This document shows positions 6,160 through 8,290 of a DNA stretch of 8,290 nucleotides, in pieces (position 1 is the stretch's first letter; each line of letters begins with the position of its first letter). Source of the stretch: Lachnospiraceae bacterium (GTDB taxonomy: Bacteria; Bacillota; Clostridia; Lachnospirales; Lachnospiraceae); NCBI GenBank assembly GCA_017412265.1, contig JAFPYK010000294.1, positions 1-8,290 of the forward strand. Reading direction: 5' to 3'. Made by a program: the position numbers and the translations under genes. Under the pieces are notes generated by a model, which made no database searches, was not told the DNA's origin, and saw only the letters and a program-made list of their open reading frames with translations.

Positions 6160-6171
6160 GTACAAAAGTAC
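6160..6171 (+). promoter_or_regulatory. Putative GntR operator GTAC-AAAA-GTAC
   Basis: The inverted repeat GTAC-N4-GTAC lies a few bases downstream of the predicted transcription start. It is preceded by TGTA (6145-6148), which pairs symmetrically with TACA (6161-6164). YtrA-type GntR proteins commonly repress their own operon from palindromes over the promoter, so this is the likely autoregulatory site. The assignment is by position only. Confidence 0.45.
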
Positions 6172-6221
6172 AGCGGTCCGGGACCCCTGGCCCGCACAAC
6201 CCAACATAAAGGAGGAAGCTT

Positions 6222-6611
6222 ATGCCCTGGAATTTAACGGCAGATACTCCGATCTATCTTCAGCTCGTCGAGCGCATGAAGTCCGACATCGTCGCCGGCA
6301 TCTACGCTCCCGGCCAGAAGATCCCCCCGGTCCGAGAGCTCGCATCCCTCGCGGGTGTCAACCCGAACACGATGCAGCGGGCGCTCTCCGAACTGGAGCG
6401 GGAGGGTCTCCTCTACTCCGAGCGCACGAGCGGAAGATTCGTGTCGGAAGATCCTGCAAGGATCCGCGAAGCCAAGGCCAGTCAGGCCAGAGAACTCACC
6501 GCCGGATACCTCGACAAGATGCGAAGCCTCGGCCTGGATCCCCAGTCCGTCATCCGCATGATCACAGAACAGACAATGCCCGCCCCCTCGGACGGACAGG
6601 GAAGGAACTAA
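6222..6611 (+). CDS. GntR-family transcriptional regulator, YtrA type
   Basis: 129 residues, the short form typical of the YtrA subfamily: a winged helix and a tail of about 50 residues, too small for a metabolite-binding domain. Residues 9-75 form the GntR DNA-binding domain: 'PIYLQLVERMKSDIVAG', 'GQKIPPVRELASLAGVNPNT' and 'ALSELEREGLLYSERTSGRF'. The tail (about 80-122) is helical and probably a dimer contact. The start has AAAGGAGG (6208-6215) six bases upstream. It is the first gene of a three-gene operon, with three bases before the ATPase gene. By family precedent it represses this operon and is released by an envelope-related signal; the actual inducer is unknown. Confidence 0.93.
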   Translation: MPWNLTADTPIYLQLVERMKSDIVAGIYAPGQKIPPVRELASLAGVNPNTMQRALSELEREGLLYSERTSGRFVSEDPARIREAKASQARELTAGYLDKMRSLGLDPQSVIRMITEQTMPAPSDGQGRN

Positions 6612-6614
6612 GAT

Positions 6615-7313
6615 ATGGCTGAATTACTCGAATGCAGGAACCTGACGAAGAAATTCGGTTCCAAATATGCTCTGGACAATGTCTCGCTGACCCTCGGCCG
6701 GGGCCGCATCGTCGGACTCTTAGGCCCCAACGGCAGCGGCAAGTCCACTCTGATTAAAACCATCAACGGACTGCTCACCCCCACGCAGGGCGAGGTCCTG
6801 ATCAACGGGGAGCTCCCCGGCGTCGAATCGAAGAGAATCATCTCCTATCTGCCGGAGCGCACCTACCTCAATGACTGGATGAAGGTCCGTGACATCATTG
6901 AATTCTTTGCGGACTTCTACGACGATTTCAGCACAGACAAGGCCTATGAGATGCTCGAGCGCCTTCACATCGACCCGAAGGACCGCTTAAAGACTCTCTC
7001 GAAGGGCACCAAGGAGAAGGTCCAGCTCATCCTTGTCATGAGCCGTGAGGCCGACCTCTACATCCTGGACGAGCCCATCGGCGGCGTGGATCCCGCCTCC
7101 CGCGACTACATCCTGGAGACGATCCTCACCAACTACAACGAGAACGCAACCCTGCTGATCTCGACCCACCTGATCACCGACATCGAGAAGATCCTCGATG
7201 ACATCATTTTCTTAAAAGACGGTAAGGTTGTCGTCAGCGGCAGCGCGGAGGCCATCCGCGAGCAACAGGGCTGCTCCATCGACGCATATTTCAGGGAGGT
7301 ATTCAGATGCTGA
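6615..7313 (+). CDS. ABC transporter ATP-binding protein
   Basis: 232 residues. Walker A is GPNGSGKST (37-45). The signature is LSKGTKEKVQ (128-137), an LSKGT variant of LSGGQ that is usual in YtrB/BcrA-like ATPases. Walker B is LYILDEP (148-154) with catalytic Glu153. The D-loop is GGVDP (156-160) and the switch histidine is His185 in ISTHL. The Q-loop region reads 'SYLPERTYL', with Glu81 where Gln is common, also seen in this group as I recall. It should power export or membrane remodelling with the permease encoded next. The ATG follows the gntR stop by three bases, with GGGAAGGA upstream. The final 7 bases overlap the permease gene, so translation of the pair is coupled. Confidence 0.95.
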   Translation: MAELLECRNLTKKFGSKYALDNVSLTLGRGRIVGLLGPNGSGKSTLIKTINGLLTPTQGEVLINGELPGVESKRIISYLPERTYLNDWMKVRDIIEFFADFYDDFSTDKAYEMLERLHIDPKDRLKTLSKGTKEKVQLILVMSREADLYILDEPIGGVDPASRDYILETILTNYNENATLLISTHLITDIEKILDDIIFLKDGKVVVSGSAEAIREQQGCSIDAYFREVFRC

Positions 7314-8146
7314 CTAAGATTATGAAATACGAAAGCAAGGCCATGAGCCGCGTGCTGCTTCCGTTCTACGCGGCCCTGCTCGCAAGTTCACTGCTCTCCG
7401 GCCTTCTGCTGATGTTCAACCGGGTGCGGGTCGACGCTTCCGATGGCATGCATGTTGAGATCTCTGCAGCCGATTCCATCGTCAGCACGCTGACCATCAT
7501 CTTCATCTTCGCATTTGCGGTCCTCGTGGCGTCGATCAGTATCGCGACGCTGATCGCGATCATCCAGCGCTTCAACAAAGGCTGCCTCGGCGACGAAGGT
7601 TATCTCACCTTCACCCTTCCGGTAGGGATTGATACCCAGCTCTGGGCAAGAGTTCTGGTCTCCTTCTTCTGGACCCTGCTGAGCCTCATCGTGACCGGCC
7701 TCTGCGTCTTCCTGATGGTCATCCTGACCGTCGGAAACCTGGACTTCCTGTCCGAAATCGGCGACGTAGTGCGGGAGATCTTCCAGAATCCCAATGCTCC
7801 GATCATCCTGACCGAGCTTGGTGTCCTCAGCCTGCTATCCCTGCTGGTCGCTCCTCTGGGCGTCTACTTCTGCATGAGCCTCGGCCAGATCATCACGCCG
7901 AAGCACCGCATCGTCGGCGCATTCATCGTCTACTTCGGGATGAGCTTCGTAGCCCAGATCCTGACCTCGATCTTCGGCACCGTGACGATTCAGGATCAGA
8001 CTCTGTTGGACTACCTCTTCACTGTGAGGTTCGAAGATTTCTTCCACGGATTCTTCCTCTTCAACATCGCGACTCTCATCCTCAGCGGAATCGTCTTCTA
8101 CTTCGTGACGAGGTTCCTCCTCTCACGCAAATTAAATCTCGAGTAA
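7307..8146 (+). CDS. ABC-2 type transporter permease
   Basis: 279 residues with six predicted membrane helices at about 16-37, 60-85, 114-141, 168-191, 202-224 and 246-270. The cytoplasmic segment after helix 2 contains 'FNKGCLGDEGYLTFTLPV' (89-106). This GDEGYLxFTLPV motif is characteristic, in my memory, of permeases in YtrA-linked ABC operons of Firmicutes, where it likely contacts the ATPase. The ATG at 7307 is preceded by AGGGAGG and overlaps the ATPase end. The substrate cannot be told from sequence. Related operons respond to cell-wall-active peptides, but other members have no known cargo. Confidence 0.88.
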   Translation: MLTKIMKYESKAMSRVLLPFYAALLASSLLSGLLLMFNRVRVDASDGMHVEISAADSIVSTLTIIFIFAFAVLVASISIATLIAIIQRFNKGCLGDEGYLTFTLPVGIDTQLWARVLVSFFWTLLSLIVTGLCVFLMVILTVGNLDFLSEIGDVVREIFQNPNAPIILTELGVLSLLSLLVAPLGVYFCMSLGQIITPKHRIVGAFIVYFGMSFVAQILTSIFGTVTIQDQTLLDYLFTVRFEDFFHGFFLFNIATLILSGIVFYFVTRFLLSRKLNLE

Positions 8147-8152
8147 CACGAA

Positions 8153-8184
8153 AAGAGCCGGTGCGCCATCATGCACCGGCTCTT
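8153..8184. terminator. Terminator hairpin after the permease, probably bidirectional
   Basis: There is a perfect 12-bp stem, AAGAGCCGGTGC (8153-8164) and GCACCGGCTCTT (8173-8184), with an 8-base loop, starting six bases after the permease stop codon. On the plus strand the stem ends in TTCTCC, a poor U-tract. On the minus strand it ends CTCTTTT, a better one. That fits use as a shared terminator between two convergent genes. Confidence 0.75.
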
Positions 8185-8238
8185 CTCCCATAAACCCAAG
8201 AAGGGGGCGCGAACGCGGGCCTGGGCAACCAGCACTCC

Positions 8239-8290
8239 TCACTTTGAGCAGATGTGATTGCAGTCTGCCTTCTGGCAGGGAGGTGCAGCA
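8239..8290 (-). CDS. Possible C-terminal end of a convergent gene, Cys-rich tail
   Basis: A minus-strand frame enters from the right edge and stops at TGA (8239-8241), encoding AAPPCQKADCNHICSK as its last 16 residues. The pattern C-x4-C-x3-C with a His between suggests a metal or Fe-S binding tail. The hairpin at 8153-8184, with its U-tract on this strand, is positioned as its terminator. Other frames are also open over so short a stretch, so the call is tentative and no family is assigned. The 52 bases between hairpin and stop (8187-8238) show nothing else. Confidence 0.35.
   Translation of the reverse strand, partial: AAPPCQKADCNHICSK

Noticed and set aside
8187..8290. Structured RNA gene (SRP RNA, 6S, RNase P, tRNA) at the right edge
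   Set aside because: Small inverted repeats exist (for example CTGCC-TTCT-GGCAG at 8265-8278), but no hallmark sequence of these RNAs is present.
1..8290. Mobile element or CRISPR array
   Set aside because: I saw no transposase, integrase, terminal inverted repeats or regularly spaced identical repeats with unique spacers. Composition looks even across the genes.

Overview
The window looks like chromosomal DNA from a moderately GC-rich gut-type Clostridia bacterium, probably Lachnospiraceae or a relative. This is an inference. It rests on the N-terminus of a clostridial pyruvate:ferredoxin oxidoreductase at the left edge, strong AGGAGG-type ribosome binding sites, a YtrA-type GntR/ABC operon, and a family of extracytoplasmic 'GYVRxSEL' repeats that I recall from Clostridia.

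Layout, left to right. (a) 1-72, minus strand: first 24 codons of nifJ/por (PFOR), with a good promoter at 190-218 and a leader of about 110 nt. (b) 275-5987, minus strand, transcribed right to left: a four-gene unit. It comprises an OmpR/PhoB-family response regulator (5307-5987), a PhoR-type sensor histidine kinase (3913-5268), a 532-residue protein with two N-terminal membrane helices whose start overlaps the kinase's end (2331-3929), and a 629-residue exported or anchored protein built of six repeats (323-2212). A hairpin at 275-299 closes the unit. (c) 5988-6221: divergent control region. It holds a strong plus-strand promoter with an A-tract upstream element and operator-like repeats, plus a TTTACA element facing the two-component operon. 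(d) 6222-8146, plus strand: a tightly packed three-gene operon of YtrA-type GntR repressor, ABC ATPase and ABC-2 type permease, ending in a 12-bp hairpin at 8153-8184. (e) 8239-8290, minus strand: possibly the last 16 codons of a convergent gene with a Cys-rich C-terminus.

How the genes may work together. The histidine kinase has a large extracytoplasmic sensor segment and should phosphorylate the adjacent regulator. The two accessory proteins share a repeat fold with each other and both appear to sit outside the membrane. The likeliest reading is a cell-envelope sensing or remodelling module: signal-transduction pair plus surface or accessory proteins. The divergent GntR-ABC operon is of the type often linked to envelope stress or antibiotic response. 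A perfect TGTAAA-N5-TGTAAA direct repeat (WalR/PhoP-type half-site spacing) lies just upstream of the six-repeat gene. This suggests that the regulator controls its own surface protein.

The most notable observations are the three-repeat-unit duplication inside the 629-residue protein, the related but interrupted repeat in the 532-residue protein, the direct-repeat regulator box, and an 8-bp-phased triple TGTAT repeat in the GntR promoter. I see no mobile element, CRISPR array, tRNA or rRNA.
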